In this document: positions 45,987-54,615 of the stretch, one piece after another
How positions within the stretch are numbered: position 1 is the first letter of the stretch
How the letters are laid out: each line of letters begins with the position of its first letter
Origin: Mycetocola miduiensis
GTDB lineage: Bacteria; Actinomycetota; Actinomycetes; Actinomycetales; Microbacteriaceae
DNA: 64,000 nt
Direction of reading: 5' to 3'
Assembly (NCBI RefSeq): GCF_900115155.1
Contig: NZ_FOVM01000012.1
Location: forward strand, 1-64,000
Notes under the pieces: model-generated
Told to the model about the DNA's origin: nothing
What the model saw: only the letters and a program-made list of their open reading frames with translations
The model's database searches: none
Program-made: the position numbers and the translations under genes

Positions 45987-46054
45987 CGACGGTCCGCCGA
46001 AACGGCGCCAATCGCGCTGTGTTTCTGTCCAACCCAAGATAGGTCGGTATTCCG

Positions 46055-47209
46055 ATGAACCCGAACGATCAGGTTGTCACGCCTGCCCACGTGCTCTTCG
46101 TCGTGAACAACTACCCGCCAAGCGTCGGCGGTGTGGAGACCCACGTGCTTCACCTCGCCAGTGAGATAGCAGCCTCAGGTTCTCGCGCGACGATTGTGAC
46201 GTTGGCCGAGGCGGCCAGTGATCGTGTGGAGGGGAACGTCCGGGTGGTCCGGCTGCGACGGCACTTCCCTGTGGCGGGCGTCATTTCGTTTCCCGCTCCC
46301 GGCGCGTCGAAGAGAATCGCCAAGGCCTTCGGGAACGATCAGGTCACCACGGTATCCACACACACCAGGTTTTTCCCCATGTCTGCGGTCGGTGCCCGGG
46401 TTGCCAAGCGGATCGCCGCACCGGTGATCCACACGGAGCATGGCTCGGACTTCGTGCGGTCGTCTTCCCCGATGGTGAGCATCGCCAGCCGCTTCGTCGA
46501 CCTCACGGTCGGGCGCTGGGTCCTTCGAAACGCAGATGTGGTTCTCGGCGTCTCCGAACAGGTCGTCGCTTTCGTCGGAAAGCTTGCCGGCGTTCGCGCG
46601 AAGGTGTTCTACAACGCCATCGACATCACTAAATGGTCGAACGTCACGGTCGATCCAACGACGAACGAGGTGCCTCGCTTCTGTTTTCTTGGCCGGCTGG
46701 TCGCCGGGAAAGGATGGGACGACCTGCTTGAAGCTGCCACTCAGATCCGTCAACGGAAAAATCTTGACAGGTTCCGGATCGACATTATGGGGGATGGCCC
46801 CGATCGGTTACGGCTCGAGAGCAGGGTGGCGTCACTCGGGCTGGACGACGTCGTACGGGTCCACGGCCAAGTACCGCCACAGGAGGTGAGGGATCTTTTG
46901 TCCGGTGGAGTCCTTGTCAACCCGACAGTCCTGTCTGAAGGATTTCAGACAACACTGCTTGAGGCCATCGCCGTTGGAGGACAGATTGTCTCCTACCCGG
47001 TGCCGGGAATTGATCAGCTCATCGCGGACGGCGTGCCCGTGCGGAAAGTTCGGGCAGGAGACACGGCTGCTCTGGCCATCGCCATGGAGGCGGTAGCCCT
47101 TCGACCCCGGCCCGTTCTCGATCCATCCATCCTCACCAAGTGGTCGTGGGACGAGCGAGGCCGTGAGTATCTCCGCGTCGTCGCTGGCCTCAGATCCGGG
47201 AACCGATGA
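46055..47209 (+). CDS. GT4-family glycosyltransferase
   Basis: A 384-residue GT-B enzyme. The N-terminus FVVNNYPPSVGGVETHVLHL is the typical acceptor-domain loop. The donor domain has CFLGRLVAGKGWDDLLEAA, MGDGPDRLRLE and the EX7E-type site LSEGFQTTLLEAIAVGG. Such enzymes add mannose, glucose or GlcNAc to lipid-linked chains. The 181-base spacer upstream holds only the divergent GT2 start and a possible promoter. The next gene begins close to, or within, its 3' end depending on which start is right. Confidence 0.9.
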   Translation: MNPNDQVVTPAHVLFVVNNYPPSVGGVETHVLHLASEIAASGSRATIVTLAEAASDRVEGNVRVVRLRRHFPVAGVISFPAPGASKRIAKAFGNDQVTTVSTHTRFFPMSAVGARVAKRIAAPVIHTEHGSDFVRSSSPMVSIASRFVDLTVGRWVLRNADVVLGVSEQVVAFVGKLAGVRAKVFYNAIDITKWSNVTVDPTTNEVPRFCFLGRLVAGKGWDDLLEAATQIRQRKNLDRFRIDIMGDGPDRLRLESRVASLGLDDVVRVHGQVPPQEVRDLLSGGVLVNPTVLSEGFQTTLLEAIAVGGQIVSYPVPGIDQLIADGVPVRKVRAGDTAALAIAMEAVALRPRPVLDPSILTKWSWDERGREYLRVVAGLRSGNR

Positions 47210-47264
47210 CGGGGCTCGCGTAAACTGGCCAGAGCCCCGCCCTTTCCAACCCCAGGAGTGCACC

Positions 47265-47945
47265 ATTCAAGGATCAATTGCTCGTCGAACGTGGCTGGTG
47301 GTGCCGCTGTACAACGAGGGCCAGGTGGTGCGGGAGGTCATTCTTCAAGCGAGAGCGGTTTTTCCTAACATCGTCTGCGTCGATGACGGAAGCAGCGACA
47401 ACTCCGCCGACGAGGCAGCCGCAGCCGGGGCTGTCGTCGTGAAGCATCCGATCAACCTCGGTCAAGGCGCTGCACTCCAGACCGGTCTCGACTACGCAAT
47501 GAGCGATCCGTCTGCGGAGTTCTTTGTGACCTTCGACTCCGACGGACAACATGGCCTCGACGACGCCCTCGCCATGGTGACGCGACTGTCCGAAGAACCG
47601 GTGGACGTGATCATCGGCTCCCGTTTTCTCGATGGGCGCACGAAGCCGGGAAGAATCAAGAAAGTCGTCCTCAAACTGGCCGTCATCTTCGAGAACGTCA
47701 GCACGGGCGTGCGGTTGACAGACGCTCACAACGGTCTTCGCGCATTGAACCGGAGGGCGGTGAGCGTGATCCGGATCGAACAGAACCGGATGGCACATGC
47801 GTCGGAGATCGTGGCAAAAATCGGCCAGAACAAGCTTCGCTATGCCGAACACCCTGTCCACATCATCTACACCGACTACTCGCGCGCCAAGGGCCAGTCG
47901 GTATGGAACCTCGTCAACATCCTCAACGATCTCATTTTCAAGTAG
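47265..47945 (+). CDS. Polyprenyl-phosphate mannosyltransferase-like GT2 (DPM1-like), probable ATT start
   Basis: A GT-A enzyme similar to dolichol-phosphate mannose synthases, which load a sugar onto polyprenyl phosphate. It shows WLVVPLYNEGQVVREVILQA, CVDDGSSDNSADEAAAAGA, NLGQGAALQTGLDYA, the FDSDGQHG metal site and GSRFLDGRTKPG. The start is unusual. A strong AGGAG (47254-47258) is 6 bases before an ATT at 47265, which gives the family length (about 227 residues). No ATG, GTG or TTG is suitably placed. GTG 47163 is in frame but adds 34 residues of non-conserved character overlapping the previous gene. The DUF2304 gene follows 9 bases later. Confidence 0.82.
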   Translation: MQGSIARRTWLVVPLYNEGQVVREVILQARAVFPNIVCVDDGSSDNSADEAAAAGAVVVKHPINLGQGAALQTGLDYAMSDPSAEFFVTFDSDGQHGLDDALAMVTRLSEEPVDVIIGSRFLDGRTKPGRIKKVVLKLAVIFENVSTGVRLTDAHNGLRALNRRAVSVIRIEQNRMAHASEIVAKIGQNKLRYAEHPVHIIYTDYSRAKGQSVWNLVNILNDLIFK

Positions 47946-47954
47946 GGCCACGTC

Positions 47955-48311
47955 ATGGACAATCAGATAATCATCAAGATCGTACTGATCGCGGCGCTCG
48001 CGGTGTTCGCGGTCTTCCTGATGCTGCCGGGCAGCGGCGCTCGCCACCTGGCCCTCCGGCGGCTGTCGATGATCGGCCTTTTCGCGATCGCCGTCGTCGC
48101 CGTCGTGTTCCCGCAACTCATCAACGACGTCGCCAATGCCGTCGGGGTTGGCCGCGGTACTGATCTGCTGCTCTACGGTCTCATTGTGGTCTTCATCGGT
48201 AATTCGCTCGCGGCTTCGCGGAGATACCGGCACACGGAGCGTGAAGTAACAAACCTCGCCCGAGCTCTCGCGCTTGCAGAAGCGCCCAAGCCGGGTTCTC
48301 ACCAGGACTGA
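47955..48311 (+). CDS. DUF2304 membrane protein
   Basis: A 118-residue protein with three membrane helices: IIIKIVLIAALAVFAVFLML, a second around RRLSMIGLFAIAVVAVVFP and a third around LLLYGLIVVFIGNSLAAS. A short cytoplasmic helix at the end is coiled-coil-prone. DUF2304 proteins are regularly encoded next to DPM1-like glycosyltransferases and may anchor them at the membrane, since this DPM1 homologue has no helices of its own. The biochemical role is unproven. It starts at ATG 47955. Confidence 0.85.
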   Translation: MDNQIIIKIVLIAALAVFAVFLMLPGSGARHLALRRLSMIGLFAIAVVAVVFPQLINDVANAVGVGRGTDLLLYGLIVVFIGNSLAASRRYRHTEREVTNLARALALAEAPKPGSHQD

Positions 48312-48348
48312 GCTCGGCCGGATCAGGAATCCGATGGGCGCGCGGCTG

Positions 48349-49740
48349 CTATGGCGCCATGGCTGGCGCGAGGCTGAAGACTGTCCCGATCAGGACGACA
48401 GAGTAGGCGAGGATGATCCACGTGGCCCATCGGTTCCGGATGCTGAGGGCAGCGACGAGCAATATCCCAGCAAGGATGGGCGCTCCGTAGCGAGGGGGGA
48501 GCGGGAAGTAACTTCCCGTGGCGAGATACAGCACAAACGCGAGCATCGGCGCAAAGAAGAACGCCGCCAGTGAGACCGCAAGTATCAGGTTGCTGCGATC
48601 CTCCCGCTTCCACATGCTCCAGAACGCGCCGATGACTCCGGCGACGCAGATCCAGCTCAGCGGGGCGATGATAAACGACGGGATGTCGTAAGCGTATGCA
48701 TCCGAGCCGGCGATGTTCACGTTTGACGTCAACGTGCCAGGAAGGAAGTTGGCGACCTGAGAGATCAACTCGATCTTGGTCAGCGGGATGGAGACGCCCT
48801 GCTCAGCCACTTCGCCTGTCGACTGAAGGCTCCGGATGACGAGCCAGATCCCCTCGGCGAGCCCGGCGCCCACGAGCGCGGCGACGCCGAATCCTGGGAG
48901 CGCCAACGATGAACGTGATGCGAGGTCTGGGCGCATCGTTCGAACCCCCGCCCAATCGGTTCGCCTCCATTCAGCGATCCAGGTGATGAGCAGATAGAGG
49001 GCGGCGAGGCACACTCCGAGGATGTTGGTGATCTTTACGAGAACAGCGATCGCCGAGATCGCGACCAGCCACCACCCGGACCACTGCCCTCGCACCAGTT
49101 TCATTGCAGCAATGAGTATGAGGATGCCGAACGCCATCGATGGAGCATCCGTGCTCACGTACGTGTATGTCCACCACGCGAACGGCGATCCAATCACCGT
49201 GAGCCCGAGGGCCAGGGTCAGGAGTCTGGGCACGGACCAGAGCCGGAAGAGCCAGTAGAAGAGAATCATGGTTGCGCCGAGCCAGAGCGAGCCGGTTATC
49301 CGCCAGCCATCCAGCTGGTCTATCCCGGTCACCTCGTGGATGGCATCGCCAACGATTCGCGTGAGCGCGAAGTACATCGGTGTGTAGGCATCCGCCGAGG
49401 TGATTCCCTCGAACGGGAAGTTCTCGACGTCGTCGTAGTTCCCCCCGCACGGTGCCCCCATCGGTCCATACGGTTTGACGCCGTCGCACGCCATCCGCTC
49501 GAGAGCCTCTTCGCCGATCTCCTCACCCTGGTGGACGATCCCCTGTTCCGGAATCTTCTCGAGGTAGTCGACGTACACCCACTCGTCGACGGGAGACATG
49601 GCGTCAGTGTGAAGCCCCGTGACCGTCCATGACATGGCGAAGGACGCAAAGACGAGAAGGAGCGGTACCCAGATACGTCGAAGGATCGACGCAGCACTCG
49701 AAAGGCGGGCAGCCCGCATGGTCTGCTGTGTAGTGGACAC
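48349..49740 (-). CDS. GT-C-like polytopic membrane glycosyltransferase (putative)
   Basis: A 463-residue membrane protein with about ten helices. After the first helix (WVPLLLVFASFAMSWTVTGL) an outside loop carries SPVDEWVYVDYLEKIPEQG, an acidic pair in the position of the catalytic Asp/Glu of GT-C enzymes. Cysteines at MACDGV and GAPCGG could pair in the same loop. GT-C enzymes use polyprenyl-phosphate sugars on the outer face, which would fit the DPM1-like enzyme made next door. No exact family is recognised. It starts at GTG 49740. Confidence 0.7.
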   Translation of the reverse strand: MSTTQQTMRAARLSSAASILRRIWVPLLLVFASFAMSWTVTGLHTDAMSPVDEWVYVDYLEKIPEQGIVHQGEEIGEEALERMACDGVKPYGPMGAPCGGNYDDVENFPFEGITSADAYTPMYFALTRIVGDAIHEVTGIDQLDGWRITGSLWLGATMILFYWLFRLWSVPRLLTLALGLTVIGSPFAWWTYTYVSTDAPSMAFGILILIAAMKLVRGQWSGWWLVAISAIAVLVKITNILGVCLAALYLLITWIAEWRRTDWAGVRTMRPDLASRSSLALPGFGVAALVGAGLAEGIWLVIRSLQSTGEVAEQGVSIPLTKIELISQVANFLPGTLTSNVNIAGSDAYAYDIPSFIIAPLSWICVAGVIGAFWSMWKREDRSNLILAVSLAAFFFAPMLAFVLYLATGSYFPLPPRYGAPILAGILLVAALSIRNRWATWIILAYSVVLIGTVFSLAPAMAP

Positions 49741-49844
49741 GTATAGAGGCCTCTCGCCTGGGCGGACAACCCTTCCAGATTACGGGAGTTGCCCGCCACG
49801 CGAGGCCAGCGCGCTCGTGCGCGCCCGATCCGACCCGCTTCTCG

Positions 49845-49856
49845 TACACTCGGAGG
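49845..49856 (+). promoter_or_regulatory. Leaderless promoter of galE
   Basis: TACACT (49845-49850) is followed by 6 bases and GTG 49857. GGAGG touches the start codon and is too close to serve as a ribosome binding site. Confidence 0.55.
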
Positions 49857-50840
49857 GTGAAAACACTTGTTACAGGCGGTACCGGTTACATCGGGTCGCA
49901 CGTCGTCAAGCTCCTCTCAGACCGCGGTGACGATGTCGTCATCGTGGATGACGTCCTGACCGGGGACCGCAACCGCGTACCAGGAACGCCGGTCGAAGAA
50001 CTTGATTTGCATGACCCCTCGTCTGTTTCGAAAGTGGCTGCGTTGCTCGAGTCGCATGAAATCGACTCCGTCATCCACTTCGCGGGACGCAAACAAGTAC
50101 TCGAATCCGTACACCGGCCCGCCTGGTACTACCAGCAGAACGTCGGCGGGCTGGCCAACCTCCTGATCGCGATGGAAACGGCCAAGGTCAAGCGCCTGGT
50201 CTTCTCCTCCTCCGCCGCGGTGTACGGGGCGACAGAGGGCGAAGCGATCACCGAGGACGACCGCGCTGCTCCCATCAACCCGTACGGTGAAACCAAGCTC
50301 ATCGGCGAGCAGCTGATCGCCAGGGCCGCCGCCGCCTTTCCGCTCGACGCGGTCAGCCTGCGGTACTTCAACGTCGCGGGGGCCGGTACCCCCGAACTCG
50401 GAGACCGCGCGGTGCTCAACCTCGTGCCGATGGTTTTCGAGAAGATCGACCAGGGCGAACGACCCATCATCTTCGGCGACGACTACTCGACGCCAGACGG
50501 AACCTGCATTCGGGACTACATTCACGTTCAAGACCTCGCCGAGGCACACATCGCTGTCCTCGATCACCTCGCAAAGAACGCCGACACCGGACATCAGGTG
50601 TTCAACGTGGGAACCGGAAAGGGAACGAGCGTCAAAGACATGGTGTCGGCCATCCTTTCGGTGTCGAACTCATCTCTCGAACCGCAGATTTCGCCACGGC
50701 GCGAGGGGGACCCGGCCTGGGTAGTCGCGTCGCCCGACCGCATAGCATCCGCCGTCGGGTGGACATCGCGACTCGGCCTGCAGGAGATCGTCGAATCTGC
50801 CTGGCAGGCCCACGAGCTGCATCGAGCGGGGATTCGTTAA
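49857..50840 (+). CDS. galE: UDP-glucose 4-epimerase (first copy)
   Basis: A 327-residue epimerase that interconverts UDP-glucose and UDP-galactose. The NAD motif is VTGGTGYIGSHVVKLLSDRG, and catalytic Tyr and Lys lie in NPYGETK; FSSSAAVYGATEGEAI, LRYFNVAGAG and DGTCIRDYIHVQDLAEAH are GalE hallmarks. Inside the polysaccharide island it would supply galactose, or galactofuranose precursor, to the glycan. It ends in TAA, which abuts the TTG of the next gene with no spacer. A second GalE at 61160 is only moderately similar by eye. Confidence 0.93.
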   Translation: MKTLVTGGTGYIGSHVVKLLSDRGDDVVIVDDVLTGDRNRVPGTPVEELDLHDPSSVSKVAALLESHEIDSVIHFAGRKQVLESVHRPAWYYQQNVGGLANLLIAMETAKVKRLVFSSSAAVYGATEGEAITEDDRAAPINPYGETKLIGEQLIARAAAAFPLDAVSLRYFNVAGAGTPELGDRAVLNLVPMVFEKIDQGERPIIFGDDYSTPDGTCIRDYIHVQDLAEAHIAVLDHLAKNADTGHQVFNVGTGKGTSVKDMVSAILSVSNSSLEPQISPRREGDPAWVVASPDRIASAVGWTSRLGLQEIVESAWQAHELHRAGIR

Positions 50841-51812
50841 TTGCTCGACCTGTCGGTCGCGATCTGCACCTATAACGGCGCCGCATACGTCGAAGAGCAG
50901 TTGCGCACCATTCTCAGCCAGTCGCGCCAGCCGACCGAAATCGTGGTCTCGGACGACGGCTCGACCGACAACACTGTGGCGCTGGTCACCGGACTGCTCG
51001 AGAACTCGGGCGTCCGCCACCGCATCCTTGAGAACGCGACAGCGCTCGGCGTGAGCAAGAACTTCGAGCACGCCGTGCTCGCGACAACAGGCGACATCGT
51101 AGTGTTGTCTGACCAGGACGACATCTGGCATCCGCAGCGGCTCGAGCGGGCGTGCGCCGAGTTCGACGCCCGCCCGGACCTGACCGTGCTCTTCTCCGAC
51201 GCCAGGATGGTGGACGCCACGGGGGCTTCGCTCGGCTACGTTCTGTTCGACGCCCTGGAGATCAGTGCGGCGGACCGCAAGGCCATTCACGCGGGGAGCG
51301 GGTTCCCAACTCTTCTGCGCCGCAACGTCGCCACCGGAGCGACGATGGCTTTTCGACGCTCTCTGCTCGAGGTCGCGGCTCCATTCCCCGTCGAGTGGGT
51401 GCACGACGAATGGCTGGCGATCCTCGCAGCGGCGGTCGGGCAGATCGACCTCCTCGAGGAGCCGCTCATCGACTACCGGCAGCACGGGGCAAACCAGATC
51501 GGCGCCCGCGAGCCGAGCCTCGGCCACAAGATTCGCCGGGTTCTCGAACCGCGCGGGAACCGCAACCGGGATCTCGCCGTGCGCACCGGCATCCTCGTTG
51601 AGAAGCTTGCGTCGCTAGGCGGAGCGGTTAAACCTGCTGATCTCACCGCTGCCCGCGGCAAGCTTCGGATCGAACGGATGCGCGCAGACCTGCCGGCGAA
51701 CCGGATGGCCAGAATCCTGCCTGTCCTCAGCGAAGCACGCAGCGGAGACTATGCGCGCTTCACCAGCCAGGGCAGCACGGAGATTCTTCGCGATCTCTTC
51801 CAGCCCCGATAG
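50841..51812 (+). CDS. GT2 glycosyltransferase
   Basis: A 323-residue GT-A enzyme that begins at TTG 50841, directly after the galE stop codon, so it depends on coupled translation. Motifs are LSVAICTYNGAAYVEEQLRT, VVSDDGSTDNTVALV, VVLSDQDDIWHPQRLE with the metal site and GATMAFRRSLLEVAAPFP. WVHDEWLAILAAA is the likely acceptor-site region, as in family-2 rhamnosyl- and galactosyltransferases. Pairing with galE makes UDP-galactose a reasonable donor, but this is inference. Confidence 0.87.
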   Translation: MLDLSVAICTYNGAAYVEEQLRTILSQSRQPTEIVVSDDGSTDNTVALVTGLLENSGVRHRILENATALGVSKNFEHAVLATTGDIVVLSDQDDIWHPQRLERACAEFDARPDLTVLFSDARMVDATGASLGYVLFDALEISAADRKAIHAGSGFPTLLRRNVATGATMAFRRSLLEVAAPFPVEWVHDEWLAILAAAVGQIDLLEEPLIDYRQHGANQIGAREPSLGHKIRRVLEPRGNRNRDLAVRTGILVEKLASLGGAVKPADLTAARGKLRIERMRADLPANRMARILPVLSEARSGDYARFTSQGSTEILRDLFQPR

Positions 51813-51824
51813 CGAGTCGCTGGG

Positions 51825-53141
51825 CTACTCGACGGGAACCGGCGGAACCGGCTCGCTGCCGCTGCGCAACCGGGTACGCCAGCTCATGTTCTGCGATGCT
51901 TTTACCGCGCATACGACGAGAAGGAGCCAGCCGCCCTCGACAAGGATCGAGCTTTCGGCAGCACTCGTCGCGATCAGGGCGACGAGAACAAGAGCCGGCC
52001 AGGTGTATGTGACGGTTCGGCGATTCGAGGCAAGCAGCCATGAGCGCACGAACGCCAGGACGAGCAACACGATGAAGGCGACGAGCCCCACGATTCCGAC
52101 CTGCAGGTAGACATCGATGAACGCGTTCAGGCTCGACTCGTGCGAACGGACAAGGACATTGTTGATGTAGGTGTACGGCGGGACGTCCTGCCACAATCCC
52201 GACCAGCCCCATCCTTCCAAGCCGCGGATCGGCGCAAGGGTCAAGGCCTGGAACCAGAGCAGATAACGGTACTCGAACTCGCTGCCCGCGTTGAGCAGCG
52301 CGATGACCCTCGTCCGTGCGAGCCAGGTCGAGAACAGTGCAATGGCCGTGAGGGCGGCCAGTGCCCACTGCAACGCCCTCCGCAAGTCTGCTGGCGCCTG
52401 GCGCAGGCCGTAGAGGGCCAGCGCAGCGAGGCCGAGGACGATGGCGACAAGGAGAACGACCGGGGACTGGCTGAGCGCGAGGGACGCCGCGCCGATCGTG
52501 AGCGAATACACCACGACGCCTCTGGTCGCCGAGCGGGTTCGCCACTCGATGACGAAAGTGAGAATACCGAGGAGCGCCATGAAGCCGAGGGTGTTGCGTG
52601 TTTCGAAGATCCCCTGGATCGGCCCGCCCAAAGCGATGTTGCCCTCGACCCCCATGAAACCGAATGGCACGTCGAGGATCAGCCCGGACAGGACTTCGAC
52701 GGCGAGCGACAGAGTCAGGAGGGCACGCAACACTGATCCTACGGAGCGCACGATCTGGATCATGTCCCTGGTCAGGGCGATCGTGAGCCCCAGGAACGCG
52801 AAGGCGATCTGGTACAGCGCACTGGAGAGCGTGATCCACTGGTGATCGGTCCAGAACGTCGAGAGGAGGCACCAGCCGACGAACACCAGGATGGAGATCG
52901 GCAGGAGGCCGTGCCATTCGATGGTGTCCCACCGGGCAATCACGACGAGCGCAGCCAACGGCACGAGAGCGGCGACCACCCCGATCAGTCCACTCCAACC
53001 GAGGACCGAACGGATCAGCGGCGTGGCGAACGCGACACCGAAGATGGTGAGGCTCAGCGCCGCAGCGGCGTGTGGGCTGCCCAGCCCGCGGAACAACGCC
53101 GCCAGCGCAGGATGGTTCTGGGCGGGCCGGGGAGCCGTCAT
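51825..53141 (-). CDS. O-antigen ligase/polymerase-like membrane protein 1
   Basis: A 438-residue membrane protein with about 11-12 helices of the Wzy_C (O-antigen ligase) family. The large outer loop near residues 310-360 has GWGWSGLWQDVPPYTYINN then RSHESSLNAFIDVYLQVG, where the His and neighbouring residues match the family core. In Gram-positives such proteins polymerise or attach surface glycans. I used ATG 53141 inside an ATGA overlap with the upstream paralogue rather than the longer frame to 53390, which is antisense-like and very Arg-rich. Confidence 0.87.
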   Translation of the reverse strand: MTAPRPAQNHPALAALFRGLGSPHAAAALSLTIFGVAFATPLIRSVLGWSGLIGVVAALVPLAALVVIARWDTIEWHGLLPISILVFVGWCLLSTFWTDHQWITLSSALYQIAFAFLGLTIALTRDMIQIVRSVGSVLRALLTLSLAVEVLSGLILDVPFGFMGVEGNIALGGPIQGIFETRNTLGFMALLGILTFVIEWRTRSATRGVVVYSLTIGAASLALSQSPVVLLVAIVLGLAALALYGLRQAPADLRRALQWALAALTAIALFSTWLARTRVIALLNAGSEFEYRYLLWFQALTLAPIRGLEGWGWSGLWQDVPPYTYINNVLVRSHESSLNAFIDVYLQVGIVGLVAFIVLLVLAFVRSWLLASNRRTVTYTWPALVLVALIATSAAESSILVEGGWLLLVVCAVKASQNMSWRTRLRSGSEPVPPVPVE

Positions 53142-54502
53142 CGGCCCGGTTCGGTGAGCCGAGGGGACGCGTCTGGCGCACCGGCACCGATCGTCGGATG
53201 CTGTTTCGTCTTGAGGCACAGGAGCACGACGAGAACCCAGCCCGACTCGATGAGGATCCTGCTCTCGGCGACCGACTGCACAAGGAGCACCACCATGACG
53301 AGGACAGGAAACAACGACAGCACCGAGTACTGCCGGTCGTCGCGGAGGTCGAACCGTGGCCGGTCGACGGCCGCGAACCAACTGCGCCACAGCGTGGAGG
53401 CGATCACGGCGGCGAAGAGGACAACGCCGATCACGCCGAGCTGCAGCCAGACGTCGAGCCAGGCGTTGTGGGCGTGCAACTGGAGCACCCCGCGACGGAC
53501 GACGAGGTCGTCAAAGGGCTCGACCCACGGCACCCACGGGCTCGCATAACCCCAGCCGAACCAGGGCCGCTGGCTTGCGGTCCCGATGACGGTGTCCCAG
53601 ATGTCGAGCCGCCCGGTCAGGTCTTCGCTCTTGCCCAGCAGCGCCAGCAAATGTTGATTGAAGAGCGAGACCGCGGCAAATGCAGCGAGAAACAGTCCGA
53701 GCCCACCGAGGTACACCGGTGTCCGGCGCGCGGGGCTCGGGGCATTTCGCACGAGCAGCGCGCCAGCGAGCACCACCGCGACGACCACGGCGGCGACGAT
53801 CATCGTGCTCGAGCGGGTGAGAAGGAACTCGGCCGCGGCGAGCGACAGCCAGGTGATCGCCGACACCCGGCGGACGGTCCCCGCAGCCCATTGCAGCGCG
53901 AACACGATCAGGCCGAAGAGGGCGATGATGCCCAGCAGGTTGGAGTTTCCGAGGATGCCCTGGATCTTCCCTCCCTCGAAGAGGAGATTCCGCGACCAGT
54001 ATGCGAGGAGGGGAGGTTCGCTGCCGAAGTCCACCCATAACGGCAGCACCCTGTCGCGTACGACGACAGCGACCCAGAGTTCGAACAGGATCGAGAGTGC
54101 GAGCACCCATTTGATCGCGTTCGCGAACAACCGCACGACCTCCGCCCACTCGAAGCAGAGGGCGAGGAAGACTCCAACGATGATGCAGAGCAGCATCCCG
54201 GTAAGGGTGAACAGGCTCGCACCCGGGTACGCGGACCAGGCCACCGACAGCACGGCGAACGCCGTGAAGGCGAGGAGCGCCTTCGGCGTCCTGCGACGGT
54301 TGTATGCCGGTCGGAGAACGATCAGGAGGACCAGGCAAGTCGCCGCTGTCAGGATGCTGACCGCCACGAAGCCCCACAGCCCGAGGAGGTGGCGGATGCC
54401 GTCGCCGGCAAGCGCGATGAACAAGGCGAGTGTCGCGATGCCCGATGCCCACAGCCTCGGCGTCGAGAGCGCGGTGGGCGGCGCGACGGTCGACGAGGTC
54501 AT
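53138..54502 (-). CDS. O-antigen ligase/polymerase-like membrane protein 2
   Basis: A 454-residue paralogue of the downstream protein, with about 11 helices. The corresponding loop reads GWGYASPWVPWVEPF then LQLHAHNAWLDVWLQLGVIG, and the C-terminal helix FPVLVMVVLLVQSVAESRIL parallels the other copy. The pair may be a tandem duplication with divided roles, such as polymerase and ligase. ATG 54502 is fixed by a TAGCCT box 6 bases upstream. It is divergent from the acyltransferase gene. Confidence 0.87.
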   Translation of the reverse strand: MTSSTVAPPTALSTPRLWASGIATLALFIALAGDGIRHLLGLWGFVAVSILTAATCLVLLIVLRPAYNRRRTPKALLAFTAFAVLSVAWSAYPGASLFTLTGMLLCIIVGVFLALCFEWAEVVRLFANAIKWVLALSILFELWVAVVVRDRVLPLWVDFGSEPPLLAYWSRNLLFEGGKIQGILGNSNLLGIIALFGLIVFALQWAAGTVRRVSAITWLSLAAAEFLLTRSSTMIVAAVVVAVVLAGALLVRNAPSPARRTPVYLGGLGLFLAAFAAVSLFNQHLLALLGKSEDLTGRLDIWDTVIGTASQRPWFGWGYASPWVPWVEPFDDLVVRRGVLQLHAHNAWLDVWLQLGVIGVVLFAAVIASTLWRSWFAAVDRPRFDLRDDRQYSVLSLFPVLVMVVLLVQSVAESRILIESGWVLVVLLCLKTKQHPTIGAGAPDASPRLTEPGR

Positions 54503-54514
54503 GCAGTCAGGCTA
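54503..54514 (-). promoter_or_regulatory. Leaderless promoter of the O-antigen ligase-like pair
   Basis: Minus-strand TAGCCT (54509-54514) with 6 bases to the ATG. Confidence 0.55.
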
Positions 54515-54603
54515 TCGCGCCGTGCCTTCAGGCGCTCGACGCTCCGCCGATTGCGCCGAGAAAGCAACGACAGCGACCCAGCTTTTGCTCAATATGGTCT
54601 GCC

Positions 54604-54615
54604 TAGAGTGGACCG
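54604..54615 (+). promoter_or_regulatory. Leaderless promoter of the acyltransferase gene
   Basis: TAGAGT (54604-54609) with 6 bases to ATG 54616. The same hexamer and spacing are seen at accD. Confidence 0.55.

Noticed and set aside
51760-53283. Second minus-strand frame of 507 codons across the O-antigen ligase-like gene
   Set aside because: The competing frame (51825-53141) gives a clean multi-helix membrane protein; this one is Arg-rich and motif-free.
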